Origin: Hexactinellida sp. DTS-2022
Taxonomy: Eukaryota > Porifera > Hexactinellida
DNA length: 64,000 bases
Assembly (NCBI GenBank): GCA_028753945.1
Contig: JAPNXP010000001.1
Coordinates: 2,594,501 to 2,658,500 of the forward strand
Reading direction: 5' to 3'
The notes beneath the pieces are model-generated. The model had not been told where the DNA came from. It did not search any database and worked only from the letters and a program-made list of their open reading frames with translations. The position numbers and the translations under genes are program-made. This document shows positions 1 through 11,746 of the stretch, in pieces. Numbering within the stretch: position 1 is the first letter of the stretch; every line of letters begins with the position of its first letter.

Positions 1-1270
1 TATAAAAAATATGGTGATAATAATGAAACATTCCTTTTTATAGACATTAATATTAGGCGGACACTACTGTATCTACAAATAGTGAAGCAACTGCTCCTGC
101 ACTTGCTTCAATCGGTCATCAAATCTAGATGGTTTATCCTATAATTTAAGATTCTTTAAGGAATTTGTTATTCTCTAAATAGCTTGAAATTATAATACAA
201 GGACGAGACGATAGATAAGGTAATGTTTATAACAGGCGTCGCTGCCACTTATAATACTTTTATTGTCCTATTATCCAAGTCCAAATTCTACCAGAGTATA
301 AATTGAACATAATTATTTGAGTGGTATCATATTCTACCAGAGTATAAATTGAACATAATTATTTGAGTGGTATCATATTCTATAATTATTTATTACACTA
401 TTTAATCCGCTCCACAGCTAATATCTTTCATGTAACTGTATAATTTGGTAAAGCTACACTCCATCCATATGATAAATTATGCAACAATTATTTCCAGGAG
501 TAGAATAATCTGTTACAGTTAATTGACAACGTCTCCTTAATTCTAATAATAATCACAAAATTATACTAAGATCAATTACTTAAATGAGCAATAATACTTT
601 TCTGAAACCTCCTGCTCAGTGTAATCTTTTAAAATTGCGTAGAGCACTATTTCTATTAAAATATTATATTAGGCCATATTAACAAAATAACTTATTCATA
701 ATCCCCGTCCGTCCCAAAATTCACCCCCGTCCGGATATTTCTTTTAGTATCTTCTGAACCAAGTTCTACAAATATTAGCTATAAACTTGTGTAAAGTACT
801 CCTAATGTATCAATTTTTAATAAGTCATGTATTGAGGGCATTACGTTTATTTATTTGGCATTGTCATGTGAATTCTAATTAAATTAAAATTAATATTGTT
901 TAGTATAGGATACTGATACGTGTATTTGCATATTACTGAATACAAAATAAAATAAAAATCCCGCCCGCAATCGGTATTTTATGAAAAAATCTGATTGATA
1001 AACAATTAATTTATTTTACCTGGCCTTATTAATTAACACAGTCTTAGTTTAATAATATAAATAAAATTATTAAAACAGATTATTGTCTAGATAATCGACT
1101 TTAGATACGAGTCTGTGCGTAAGAATGTGTTTGCATTGTAATGTGCAAAATTGTCGTTACTAACTAGATATTGTTTCTTCTAGCAACCACAGTGCATTCC
1201 AAACATTAAATATTGTTACTACGTTAGGAAAAAAATAGTATATAAACACAGATTAATTTTATTCTAAACT
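1..1270. other. AT-rich stretch without a gene
   Basis: No coding region or known repeat is recognised before the Merlin ORF. The only clear structure is the short tandem duplication at 285-376. A TATA-like stretch (tatataaac, about 1239) lies about 35 bases before the Merlin start codon and could be its promoter, but this is weak. Confidence 0.5.
285..376. repeat. Tandem duplication, 46-bp unit x2
   Basis: The unit beginning attctaccagagtataaat and ending gtggtatcat occurs twice back to back (285-330 and 331-376) with no differences seen. It looks like a recent local duplication. Confidence 0.9.
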
Positions 1271-1274
1271 TTAA

Positions 1275-2207
1275 ATGGATTACATCCCATTACAAATCCC
1301 AACTATAATTTCCGACATCCCAACTGACTTTCTTCTCCCTCACCTGTATTCTCTAACATCAAACTACCAACACACAATTAACTGGTTACGGGATTATGGC
1401 CTTTTAGCTCGTGCAATGCAATGCAAATGTGGGAAGGAAATGTATGAGGGTGCCTACGCCAATTCCCAGGATGGTTACAAGTGGAAATGTCGCGCATGCA
1501 AGAGTTCCTGTTCAATCCGTTTTGGTTCCTTCTTTCATCCTTCCAAACTCTCGCTTACTTCGCTTCTCCAATTCATGTATCTCTGGTGTGAGGAGATTCA
1601 GTCACACGCTATTATGGAGAAGCAGTTGCAGTGGGCACCAGCTACTGTTGTTGATTGGAAGAACTTTATGAGGGATATCTGTGTTGAAGAGATCATACAA
1701 GATGCTGAACCCTTAGGTGGGCCCGGAATTATCGTGGAGATTGATGAATCCAAGTTCGGCAAACGTAAATACAACCGCGGAAGATTAGTAGTGGGGACTT
1801 GGGTTTTTGGAATAGTCGAGAGAGATTCAGGCCGAATGATTATGTTATGTGTACCAGATAGATTTGCTGCAACTCTGCTACCCCTTATCCAGCATTACGT
1901 CCTACCTGGCTCCGTAGTATACTCAGATGAGTGGGCTGCATACAATATCTTGGCTCATACACCCCAGTACACGCATCACACTGTGAACCATAGTGAGAAC
2001 TTCGTGAATCCAACTACTGGTGTGCACACTCAAGGAATTGAAGGTAGCTGGAACATTGTTAAGAAAAGAATGAGAAGAGGATCAACTACTAATCCTGATG
2101 AACTGTTGGAAACACATCTGGCTGAGGGTTGTTGGAGGAGGAGAAACAAGGATAACATCTTTAACAACATCATAAAAGGGATCCGAAACTTATATCCAGT
2201 CGTTTGA
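1275..2207 (+). CDS. Merlin-superfamily (ISXO2/IS1016-like) transposase, copy A
   Basis: An uninterrupted 310-residue ORF that looks intact. An N-terminal zinc-ribbon-like pattern has Cys50, Cys52, Cys72 and Cys75. An ISXO2-type DDE domain follows: Asp157 in VEIDESKFGKRKYNRGR, Asp218 in VYSDEWAAY and Glu256 in GIEGSWN, with a basic KKRMRRG stretch after it. Length and motif order fit eukaryotic Merlin transposases, which resemble bacterial IS1595/IS1016 enzymes and move DNA by cut-and-paste. A near-identical copy lies in opposite orientation at 3865-4756. I could not define terminal inverted repeats. Bacterial contamination is unlikely because the flanks are ordinary AT-rich host DNA and the copy is duplicated locally. 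Confidence 0.9.
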   Translation: MDYIPLQIPTIISDIPTDFLLPHLYSLTSNYQHTINWLRDYGLLARAMQCKCGKEMYEGAYANSQDGYKWKCRACKSSCSIRFGSFFHPSKLSLTSLLQFMYLWCEEIQSHAIMEKQLQWAPATVVDWKNFMRDICVEEIIQDAEPLGGPGIIVEIDESKFGKRKYNRGRLVVGTWVFGIVERDSGRMIMLCVPDRFAATLLPLIQHYVLPGSVVYSDEWAAYNILAHTPQYTHHTVNHSENFVNPTTGVHTQGIEGSWNIVKKRMRRGSTTNPDELLETHLAEGCWRRRNKDNIFNNIIKGIRNLYPVV

Positions 2208-2299
2208 TCTCATCGGTTTAGGTTCGTTAATCTATATTAGCATTATATTATATTATTCTTGAATACGAGTACTGCGACCGGAAATTGAATGATGAAATA

Positions 2300-2375
2300 T
2301 TATTATTATAATGTCAACGAGCCTTTCGGTCTCGGTCGATTCGCCACGGACAACCACTACGCGGTTTATCTTTTT
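2300..2375. repeat. Relict of the 'cgagcccttcggtctcggtcgc' repeat end
   Basis: The stretch cgagcctttcggtctcggtc followed by a cacggac...ctacgcggtt tail resembles the Helitron-like terminal motif seen at 11690-11746, 14517-14600, 41962-42090, 42911-43035 and 55130-55205. It is a short fragment only. Confidence 0.45.
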
Positions 2376-2519
2376 TTAATAGACAATAAATCTCAATATG
2401 CTTACCTATTGTAACAATTTGAAAGCTATTCTACATTCCAATTATAATTGCTCTTTCTATTTGCATATAACCTTAGTACAATCTCAACAAAATTGTTAAC
2501 AAACTAAGAAATAAATTTA

Positions 2520-2675
2520 TGGTGGTGGTTCGCTTAATAGCAACCCGTGTTTGTCTATAAATCTGGTTGCTAATAGGCGAATGTTGCTAATTGGCGAATG
2601 AAATTAACAATTTTCACGCTTGGGATCTTAAAAGCGGTTGCTAATAAAGCAACTCCACTGTATATATATATATAT
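2520..2675. mobile_element. MITE-like relic of the 'ttgctaataggcg' family
   Basis: Recurring gttgctaat(a/t)ggcga words run from ggtggttcgcttaatagcaa to aaagcaactccactgtatat. The same word family forms a longer unit at 40315-40795, where the ends carry cagtggatttgc and ggagttgctaat...ccaatgta. A Tc1/mariner-type MITE using TA target sites is likely. Confidence 0.5.
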
Positions 2676-3014
2676 TAAGATTTAAAACTCTGTATTTGGA
2701 ACAGTTATTTTATTTCGGTGAGTTTTATATAGTAGGCCACTTCTCTATTTGCCTATGTTAATACTAATAATACAATGGAGTTCCTTCATTAAGAATTCTG
2801 GTTTCGTTGCAAGAATAGTTGCTAATAGGGAAGTTGCTTCACTCCTCACCATTTCTACTATGGAGTAAGTAGAAAGGGACGTAATATACATCCCTTTCTA
2901 CCATTTCCCATCGTTTAGGCTTGTCTACCTGTATTCCCGATGCAAGCTGAAGTTTGGGTTTTTATTTTATTTTCCGTAATTTGCTTGCCTATTTTTGTGA
3001 ACAACAACATAAAT

Positions 3015-3087
3015 ACAGTGTACTCCGCTTAATTGGGACACCTATATTCCAGGCCAATTGTCCCAATTAAGCGGAGTACACTGTATA
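3015..3087. mobile_element. Short palindromic MITE
   Basis: Two arms, each acagtgtactccgcttaatt and its complement, flank a core of about 20 bases. The whole is about 73 bp, bounded by TA. It can fold into one hairpin. A related but diverged sequence is at 55830-55912. Confidence 0.8.
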
Positions 3088-3092
3088 CATAT

Positions 3093-3667
3093 CAGGGTTG
3101 CCGTGGGTATGGGAATCCTGTGGGAATTCCCATAGGATTCCCATATGGGATGGGAATGGGAAATTTTTTTAGCCTATGGGAATTCCCACATGTGGGAATC
3201 CTGTGGGAATCCTATGGGAATTCCCACATGTGGGAATCCTGTGGGAAACCTATGGGAATTCCCACATGTGGGAATTCCCATAGGATTATCAATAGAATTC
3301 CACACATTCATATAGATCATATTACCAATAAAGCATAGTGTACATTATGGTTGTAGACAAACCATAATGATTCATGAACACTATATAGGCGAATTCCCAT
3401 ACGTAGGAATCCTGTGTAAAATTGTAAATGCTATGGGATTTCTCACATGTGGGAATCCTGTGGGAATTCTCACATGTGGGAAATCCTATGGGAATTCCCA
3501 CATGTGGGAATCCTGTGGGAATCCTATGGGAATCCTGTGGGAATCCTATGGGAATCCTGTGGGAATCCTATGGGAAATCCTGTGGGAATCCTATGGGAAT
3601 TCCCACAGAAATCCTGTGGGAATGGGATGGGAATGGGAATGAAAATTCCCTTCCCACGGCAACCCTG
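3093..3667. mobile_element. hAT-type MITE filled by a 'gtgggaatcctatgggaattc' minisatellite
   Basis: The ends are cagggttgccgtggg and cccacggcaaccctg, inverted. They are flanked by a perfect 8-bp duplication atacatat at 3085-3092 and 3668-3675, which is diagnostic of hAT-type insertion. The interior is almost entirely variants of (a/g)tgggaatcctatgggaa and the self-complementary ttcccacatgtgggaa. The ORFs that run through it are products of the repeat and not genes. Confidence 0.92.
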
Positions 3668-3864
3668 ATACATATGTATTATAAATTTGAAAATGCGGTA
3701 GTCGTAATCAGCATAATTATGTACCTATTAGGAGATTTGGAAGTTTGTTTCTATTTAAATGCTGTTTCAATTCCCCCATCACTTTAATACAACCCGACAA
3801 ACAAACAAGCAACCTCACAGCACTTGAATTTTAATAATATATATATAATCGTTTAGATACTGAG

Positions 3865-4756
3865 TCAAAACACTGGATATAAGTTTCGGATCCCTTTTAT
3901 GATGTTGTTAAAGATGTTATCCTTGTTTCTCCTCCTCCAACAACCCTCATCCAGATGTGTTTCCAACAGTTCATCAGGATTAGTAGTTGATCCTCTTCTC
4001 ATTCTTTTCTTAACAATGTTCCAGCTACCTTCAATTCCTTGAGTGTGCACACCAGTAGTTGGATTCACGAAGTTCTCACTATGGTTCACAGTGTGATGCG
4101 TGTACTGGGGTGTATGAGCCAAGATATTGTATGCAGCCCACTCATCTGAGTATACTACGGAGCCAGGTAGGACGTAATGCTGGATAAGGGGTAGCAGAGT
4201 TGCAGCAAATCTATCTGGTACACATAACATAATCATTCGGCCTGAATCTCTCTCGACTATTCCAAAAACCCAAGTCCCCACTACTAATCTTCCGCGGTTG
4301 TATTTACGTTTGCCGAACTTGGATTCATCAATCTCCACGATAATTCCGGGCCCACCTAAGGGTTCAGCATCTTGTATGATCTCTTCAACACAGATATCCC
4401 TCATAAAGTTCTTCCAATCAACAACAGTAGCTGGTGCCCACTGCAACTGCTTCTCCATAATAGCGTGTGACTGAATCTCCTCACACCAGAGATACATGAA
4501 TTGGAGAAGCGAAGTAAGCGAGAGTTTGGAAGGATGAAAGAAGGAACCAAAACGGATTGAACAGGAACTCTTGCATGCGCGACATTTCCACTTGTAACCA
4601 TCCTGGGAATTGGCGTAGGCACCCTCATACATTTCCTTCCCACATTTGCATTGCATTGCACGAGCTAAAAGGCCATAATCCCGTAACCAGTTAATTGTGT
4701 GTTGGTAGTTTGATGTTAGAGAATACAGGTGAGGGAGAAGAAAGTCAGTTGGAAAT
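3865..4756 (-). pseudogene. Merlin transposase, copy B, 5'-truncated
   Basis: The coding sequence matches copy A from its residue 16 (PTDFLLPH...) to the end. The translations differ at very few places: HLAEGC becomes HLDEGC, and the C-terminus ends PVF instead of PVV. All three catalytic positions remain. Homology stops at about 4751, where unrelated AT-rich sequence with an in-frame stop replaces the first 15 codons, so no start methionine is in place; the first internal Met gives 263 residues. Copies A and B are inverted with about 1.66 kb between coding regions. The high identity suggests very recent duplication or gene conversion. Confidence 0.85.
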
Positions 4757-4759
4757 TTG

Positions 4760-6270
4760 TAAATATGTATATATATTATGTGTTAATTTATCAATAAAAT
4801 ATTAATTACAACAATTGTCTAGTTATATATCAATTCAAGTGCAAACAGGGTGGGTGAGTACATAATAGAATATATATATATATTTATATCATATTATCAG
4901 GCTTTCATCTGGGTGCGCTATATATCAACTACAAATTTGTTATCGTTCCCATATCCATTCAGCTAGGCAAATAGGGATTTTAGTATTGTTTAGGTAAGAA
5001 ATAGTTTAATTTGCGAACCCAAAGGTGAGCAGATTTGCAAAGGCTATCTGAAATACTGCGTATATCTCAAGATTCTCAACTGTCTAGAGTAGTTATTTAC
5101 TTCAGTACTGTATTGTCTCTCTAATAGTCCACCAGTGGGAAAACGACACAGGTGGACTATTAGAGAACATCGACTAATAAAGAATTCAGTCTTAATTAAG
5201 TAACATCAAAGGTAATGTAACTAATATACGGTATTGTCAGAGTATTAGTATATTCAAATATAATCTCGCATACACATACAATCACTAAATTCATATAAAC
5301 ACGATGAGAAAAGTAAGAAATTATAGAAGTGGACCAGTAGAGAACTAGAGTATTAGAAAGTGTACTATTAGAGAGAATTAAATGTAATGCAGTTGATTCA
5401 TCCAAAAGTATTACATTAGAAATGCATTTATAATATAATTTTTAATGTAGAATTATAGCTTAATTAACGCTTCCAAGGGGGTTGAGCACAATATGACAGC
5501 GCATACCAATATATGGAATTTGTATATTTTATCCATATGTACGATAGTACGCCCATTAGCAGCTCCAACAGTTATTAATTACAGACGATTAGCTTGCTTG
5601 CCTACCTCAGTTAACTTTTAATTTAATTGTTACGTTTAGGTAGCGTACCCCCATCAAATAATTGTACTAGTTATTTGTCGAAGTTACTTTGGTAAGTGAT
5701 CAATATTCTTATTAAAATACGGGTAGTCTAACTGATGATGGTGCAATTAAAAATTGATTCCAAATATCTAGTAATGTTGTAGGCAATAATTAGGATATGA
5801 ATGTCAACAAATTGATATCTTCAGAAATTTGAAAAGTTAAAAATAGAGAGTTGAAATTGACACATATAAAGATATGTGTTCTGTAATAGTCAAATTTAGC
5901 TTGTATGCATAAGAGTAACTACTGTAATAGCATTGTTTACAGTATAAAAGGCTTCTGTGATGTTATCAATTTTCTCCATAGGGTTTGGCTTATAACTGAT
6001 TTTGGCCGTAACTTTGTCAATTATTGTCCGATTTTGGGTTTCTTTTGGTCTATCTTCATCATTTATCGAGTTCTAGACGTTTTAGCCTAACTCCACGAAA
6101 TCTTGGAGGTGTTTATTACTGAAGTTGCACCCAAATTTGATCAATAGTTGAATATATTTCAAGAATATTTCTAATTAATGTGGTTGATTATTTTTTTATT
6201 TTTGAAAATAAATATTGTCGTTGGGTAAATATTACCATCTTCTCCTTCATCCTTGGTCCATATTTTATAG
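4760..6270. other. Gene-poor AT-rich stretch
   Basis: No gene recognised. It holds one hairpin at 5115-5172. The short ORFs at 5196-5405 and 5905-6090 show no family resemblance and are treated as chance. Confidence 0.5.
5115..5172. repeat. Inverted repeat (MITE-like hairpin)
   Basis: The arms tctctaatagtccacc and ggtggactattagaga are perfect complements, with about 20 bases between them. Related words (gtactattagagagaat) recur at 5370-5385, suggesting a larger, decayed MITE spanning about 5115-5400. Confidence 0.65.
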
Positions 6271-6279
6271 GTTACTGTC

Positions 6280-6405
6280 AGGCAGGGGGCGTAGCTAGAG
6301 TTTTTGAACTGGGGGTGCACAACCGGCGCAAAACATTAACTGATGGCGGATTTCTTATATTGTTTAATAAAAATTTTACATCCCGGGGCTCGTTCTTTTA
6401 GGCTC
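6280..6405. repeat. Fragment of a hAT-like 'gggggcgtagctag' end
   Basis: caggcagggggcgtagctag followed by a G-rich run resembles the inverted ends seen near 11830-11850 and 25125-25175. The other end is missing. Confidence 0.4.
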
Positions 6406-7027
6406 TTATGGATTTTTCACTACATATTATTTCACATTGTAATAATGGTTATTCTTTGATTGCAAACATTGTTCCACATATCACAAAATCTATTAGAGCT
6501 TCACACCAATAGGCAATAGAGACAATTATTATGAAATTATATCACTTATATTTAACGCTGGATACAACTTATTTGTATTAGTGAGTACTACAACTCACTA
6601 CTCGTTGATACTAGTAGGCTATTCTTTCCATATTGGCCAGCGGATATGTATAAGCTATTTTAAGACTATCAGCGCTCTAAAAATAGGCTTTTAAGCACAG
6701 TTTTTTTTTGAAATTCTAGATATATTCTCCTATAGAGAATAATATAGTACTAAAAGCTTAGTTCTGAAAAATTGAAATCGAGTTCAGATCTAAAAATCGG
6801 TCTAATCCATTCTTCCATGTCCCCTTTAGATCGGCCAGGTGTGTGACCATAGCGAAAAGTGATTTTTTTCACAATTGAGCCACATTTTTGCTTCCAAAAG
6901 GTGTCCAGATTGTTATTAAGGACAAATTTGGACAATCGGATTGTAACAGGTCTTAGTTTACATATTAAAGTGCTATATTCCAAATCTCAGCGATATAACT
7001 TCAGAAAGTTCCCCAGAACTAAGCTCT

Positions 7028-7690
7028 AAAAATCCAAAATTGCAGCCTGTGCCGATGCATGCTCCTTTGGTCGCACTATATTTTGATGGTGTTTTATTGT
7101 AGTGCCTCCAAAGTACATGCTGTCGGCACAGGCTGCAATTTTGGATTTTTTTCGCCATGTCATCATCACCATGAAGGTGTTAAATTATTTTAGAAAGGTG
7201 TTTCAAAAGCCAACGACCCTTAGTGAGTTGGAAGTTTCGTTTTAGCTTACTTCATTTCAAAGATATTCAAGTTTTAGCATGAATTTAATAGGTGATGACT
7301 CAGCATTTTTTATGTGCTTGTTGGGTCATCACCCAACATCAACTAACCCATTTTAAATATCGAATTAACAAAATTGTAAAAACACATTTTTTTGACGATG
7401 TCATCATCACCTCAAGGTGTCAAAACCCATTTGTAGAGGTGTTATGTGGCATTAGGATCAATTGATAAATTTGAAATTTGTATCTATCTTCCATAATCTC
7501 TGAGATTTATGATATTTAATTAATTAGTATAAATAATTATTAATATTATTTATAATATAACACCAATTTCAATGTCAACATACAATTATTAAGTTAAATT
7601 TTTTGTCATTAATAATTAATTAATTAATTTGGCTATCAAATTTCAATTCCGCAACACTCGATAACCCCTAATAAACAAATTGGAAGCATC
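7028..7690. repeat. Repeat family R1: hairpin head plus AT-rich body, copy 1
   Basis: The head (7028-7152) is an inverted repeat whose arms carry aaaatccaaaattgcagcct and its complement, flanking gcactatattttgatggtg. The body carries caccatgaaggtgttaaatt and the paired phrase tgttgggtcatcacccaaca. Other copies: 25170-25238 joined to 28246 onward, 28960-29605, 37273-37530 and a diverged one at 56760-57140. No coding capacity is seen. These copies serve as empty-site references for the Transib insertion. Confidence 0.8.
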
Positions 7691-7699
7691 TATATAAGT

Positions 7700-9170
7700 C
7701 ATATAGTGATTGAATTAATTATAATTAATTACGTCAGTATATTAACAGCCCAATAATATTCTCGCACAAGTAAATATAATCACATATTCTGTCGTTGTTA
7801 TGAAATATATAATCTTTGTTTTCAATTGGAAAATAGAAGCCTACTCGATCTCACAAGTTGAATCAATATAATAATAACGAGTTGAAACAATTGAATTAGA
7901 TTTAACACTTTCAATTGAACTGAAGTGTTAGTAAACAAAGGAAACTTGCAACTCAATTGTGGCACAAACGAAACCCAATTTAAAAAATCGTGCACTGTGA
8001 AAAGGTGTAGAATTTAATTCTCTATCGAATGCATATAAATTAAATATTCGCACTATTTATTGTTCTTTTTCTAATATTAAACATGTGAAAAAATGTGTAA
8101 TAAAAAATCGTGACCCCAGGTGCACATCTGTAACCCATGAGACACCCATCCTAAAATTTGGGCTCTTAGTTGATAAAACTCTGTTCTGTGGAGTGGCTAC
8201 GGATAATTAATAACAAGGCAGTAAGATTAGAACTGGGCGACTATACTATAGTATAGTCGGCACAGTAAAAATTGTGGCAGGCTATAATTAGATAAGGTGG
8301 TTTTCAGGTGGCAGAGAGGATTTTCGACACGTCTACAGCGAAGAATATTTATTCGGGAAGGAATTAAAATCGGCCATCTTGCTGGAATTCAATCACTGAT
8401 AGTGTCTGAAAGTTAGGACTAAGCTCCAGTTCACTTTTGAATTTGGATTTCTCTATTTTGATGGTCACATGACACTCCATATATGGGCATTCGAGATTTT
8501 TTGCAAAGTAACCGTTTGGTTTTGAGTGATTTTTGACATTGCAATGATTTAGAAATGCTATATCAATGTGATTAGTAATTTAGAGCTAAGCTCTAGAGTC
8601 TCTCGTTTAGAAGTTTCAAATTTGCATGTGTCATCAGAATTGGTCACATTCACACTACCATATAGGGCATTTTTGAAAACGGTGCGTCCTAGGCTCATAA
8701 AATGTATTATTTACATATGGGAAACCATGTGTGCTGATAATTTTTTAATAGTCAATATTTAATTTATCTCTATTCCTCTCTGAGTTATAAATTAGTTAAG
8801 ATTCCGTACCCTAAAGATCGCCGAAGGGCTATAACTTTTGCAATATCCACTTTCTCGAAAGATTTTTGTTGAGTTTTGCAAAAATTTGTCCAGACTATCA
8901 TATGTCTGAATATTGAAACAATTTTATCACAAATACTAGTTAATTTTCCGTAGTGAAGACCTTTGGTTTTATAAAACCGAGTTAGAAAATGAAAGGCCGC
9001 TCCACTAAAACGTTCATAACTCTGGAAATAATCGTCGAATCGATGAAAACCAAAGTCCTATCGAAAGATAACATCCTTCCGCAGTGTGTAAAAATATTGA
9101 AAAAATTCGTACATTTCGAATTTCATTCATTTTAAATGCGGAATAGTCGGAACTAGCGTTAATACCTTAA
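7700..9170. other. Gene-poor AT-rich stretch
   Basis: No gene recognised. A small palindrome ctatactatagtatag with the trailing word gtcggcacagtaaaa lies at 8230-8272; the same word recurs twice in tandem at 38850-38948. Confidence 0.5.
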
Positions 9171-9175
9171 AATTT

Positions 9176-9506
9176 CAGTGGTTTTCAACCTTTTTGTATT
9201 ACGGAACCCCTAAATTGTTTGTGGCAGCACGCGGAACCCTACACTTCTAATTCCTCTACGAATATATTTATAACAAATTTAATTACATTTATTTAGTAAC
9301 TAGTATTGTCAGGTAACGTTTCAATGTGAGATATGTGATTGTTTACTTTTGCATATTTCTTTTATTCGTGGTCTGATAGTCAATAAGCTGATAAAGATTG
9401 TATTTCCGATTGACTATTATGAGTCTCTGATGTATTTACATCGATTTTCCAATAATCCCGAGGAACCCTTGAGGTTTAGTCGCGGAACCCCGATTGAAAA
9501 CCACTG
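9176..9506. mobile_element. hAT MITE with Charlie-like ends
   Basis: The ends cagtggttttcaacc and ttgaaaaccactg are inverted and of the type widespread among hAT elements. The interior repeats cggaacccc words. Both flanks carry ccttaaa, but an exact 8-bp duplication is not adjacent, so flanking changes are likely. Confidence 0.75.
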
Positions 9507-9572
9507 CCTTAAATGAAACTTGCAAAGTTTCCAATATATTTATGGTTATAAGTTCAAATTGTAAATGTGTCA

Positions 9573-10656
9573 TACAGTCAACTCCAAAGCTGGGCACTAA
9601 TCCGTTAATCCGTTAATCGTTAATTAACGGAAGTTAAATTTTTCGTTAACGATTAACTTTTAAGTTAACTTTGAAATCGTTAACGGACTTAATTAGCTTC
9701 CGTTACATTTACAAGTCCGTTAATAGTCCGTTAACGCAATTATGAATTCTTGATAATGTCTATTACAATAACCGAACAAATGTTTTTGAACAACAACAGG
9801 TATTTTATCCCACACACAATATGCTTCTTGAGCGTATTAACGGCTGTTTAACCTACTTTGGAAGACTTTAAATATCTTGCTATAGTTATAAACTTCATAA
9901 ACTTGCGATTTTAAGTCATTTTTCAATAGTAACACTTATGTGAATTTGAATCTTATTCAAATCACATAACATCCCTTAACCTACGTATTTCCCTTATTAT
10001 TCGCTGATTATACGATATAAAGGTTGTGCTAGCATATATCTTAGCTTGAATCACCCAACAAAGGAACATTTTATAGTTAGAGCACTTTTTGAGATGTCTT
10101 ATAGCAAAAAAACTGATTTTGTTGTTGTATGTATATAATATAAATTAACTGTAACGGATTAACGTTAACTTCCGTTACATTTTTAACGTATTAACGGATT
10201 AACTGTTAACGAAGTTAACTTTTTGGTTAACGGATTAACGATTAACGAAGTTAACTTTTTGATTAACTGTGCCCACCTTTGGTCAACTCCCGTTATAACG
10301 AAGTGCTCGGGACCTCAGTTTCATTTCGTTAGAAGCGAAGTTTGTTTTAACCGGAGTTCGGTACGGAGGTGATCTAAAAAGAGTTCATTATAAGTTTAAT
10401 TTCGTTGTAACCTGAGTTAATTATAAACGGATTTTCGTTATAACCGGAGTTCGTTATAAGCAGAATTCGTTATAACCGAAGTAAATTCTATGCTTACAGG
10501 CTATATGGGATTTAAATCACTTCGTTATAAGCGGAATTACGTTATATCCATTTCGTTTAATGTAATAAGATAAAAGGATTTCCGGAATAATGAATGACTT
10601 CGTTATAAGCAGGTACTTCGTTATATCCGACTTGGTTATAACGGGAGTTGACTGTA
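9573..10656. mobile_element. Tc1/mariner-type MITE (outer of a nested pair)
   Basis: The ends acagtcaactcc and gggagttgactgt are inverted and bounded by TA. The interior is rich in ttcgttata(a)ccg words. It is split by a second element at 9585-10281. A related fragment with gagttgactgta is at 30178-30252. Confidence 0.8.
9585..10281. mobile_element. hAT-type MITE nested in the preceding element
   Basis: The ends caaagctgggca and tgcccacctttg are inverted and flanked by a perfect 8-bp duplication gtcaactc (9577-9584 and 10282-10289). The interior carries repeated (c/g)cgttaa and gttaacg words. The duplicated target is the terminal sequence of the outer MITE, so this element inserted later. 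Confidence 0.9.
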
Positions 10657-10675
10657 TATATATATATCAGAAACA

Positions 10676-11746
10676 TCTATATTATTAAATCTCGATTGTT
10701 GTGTGTTTGTTTGTTTGTTTGTCCGGATTGTACTAAAGTGATGGGGGAATAGAAACCGCAATTAATATTGGGATATAAACTAACTTTCAATTGTTATAAT
10801 AGGTAAACAAGTATGCTGAACACGAATTTCGCGTTTATAAATTTCTCATATAAATATTTGTTGTTGTTGTTTACACAAAATAGGTTAAAAAAATTAATGA
10901 AAATTCAAAATCAACCAAGAAGTTAGCTTCCAACGGATATTATAGGTAAAGAAGTATGCTGAAGACGAATTTCGCGTTTATAAATTTCTCATATGAATAT
11001 TTGTTGTTGTTGTTTACACAAAATAGGTAAGCAAATTAATTATAATTCAAAATCAACCTAGAAGTTAGCTTTCAACGGGTATTATAGGTAAACAAGTATG
11101 CCGAACACGAATTTCGCGTTTAAAAATTTATAATATGATTATTTGTTGTTGTTGTTTACACAAAATAGGTAAACAAATTAATGAAAATTCAAAATCAACC
11201 TAGAAGTTAGTTTTCAACGGGTATTATAGGTAAACAAGTATGCTGAACACGATTTTCGCGGTTAAAATTTTCTAATATGAATATTTGTTGTTGTTGTTTA
11301 CACAAAATAGGTAAACAAATTAATGAAAATTCAAAATCAACCTAGAAGTTAGCTTTCAACGGGTATTGTAGGTAAACAAGTATGCTGAACACGAATTTCG
11401 CGTTTAAATTTTCTAATATGAATATTTGTTGTTGTTGTTGTTGTTTACTCAAAATAGCTAAACAATTTAATGAAAATTCAAAATCAACCTAGAAGTTAAC
11501 TTTCAATAGGTATTATAAGTAATCAAGTGTGCTGAACACGAAATTCGCATTTATAAAATTCTAATATGAGTCTTTGTTATTGTTGTTGTTTACACAAATA
11601 TGTAAACAAATTAATGAAAATCAAAATCATAACGTCCCTATCTACCATTTCCATGGTAGAAAATGTGAGGAGTAAGGCCCACAGCGGCCGTTAATTTGAG
11701 GTGCGTAGCCTGATCTGTCGCAAAGCGACCGAGACCGAAGGGCTCG
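10676..11746 (+). mobile_element. Helitron-like arm, left (plus orientation)
   Basis: It starts A|TCTATATTATTAAATCTCG, the TC plus AT-rich form typical of Helitron 5' termini, then a tgtttgtttg tract. From about 10797 to 11630 a unit of roughly 140 bp recurs about six times; each has aggtaaacaagtatgctgaa, cacgaatttcgcg and a ttgttgttgtt tract. It ends with the family tail gcgaccgagaccgaagggct. No Rep/helicase coding sequence is present, so the arm is non-autonomous. The inverted partner is at 14517-15312. Confidence 0.65.

Noticed and set aside
1275-2207. Bacterial contamination or horizontal insertion sequence, because the transposase is IS1595-like
   Set aside because: Merlin transposases of animals have this fold; flanks are host-like and a second copy lies nearby among eukaryotic MITEs.
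3033-3787. Several overlapping plus-strand ORFs rich in GNSHMWESC-type repeats
   Set aside because: They are translations of the minisatellite inside the hAT MITE; all three frames stay open because the unit lacks stops.
1275-4756. A bacterial-style composite transposon formed by the two Merlin copies
   Set aside because: The spacer holds only MITEs and a minisatellite, no outer ends or target duplication were found, and copy B is truncated.
10797-11630. CRISPR-like or centromeric array
   Set aside because: The units are contiguous, about 140 bp and diverged, without spacers; the inverted copy at 14.6-15.2 kb shows it is part of a mobile element.
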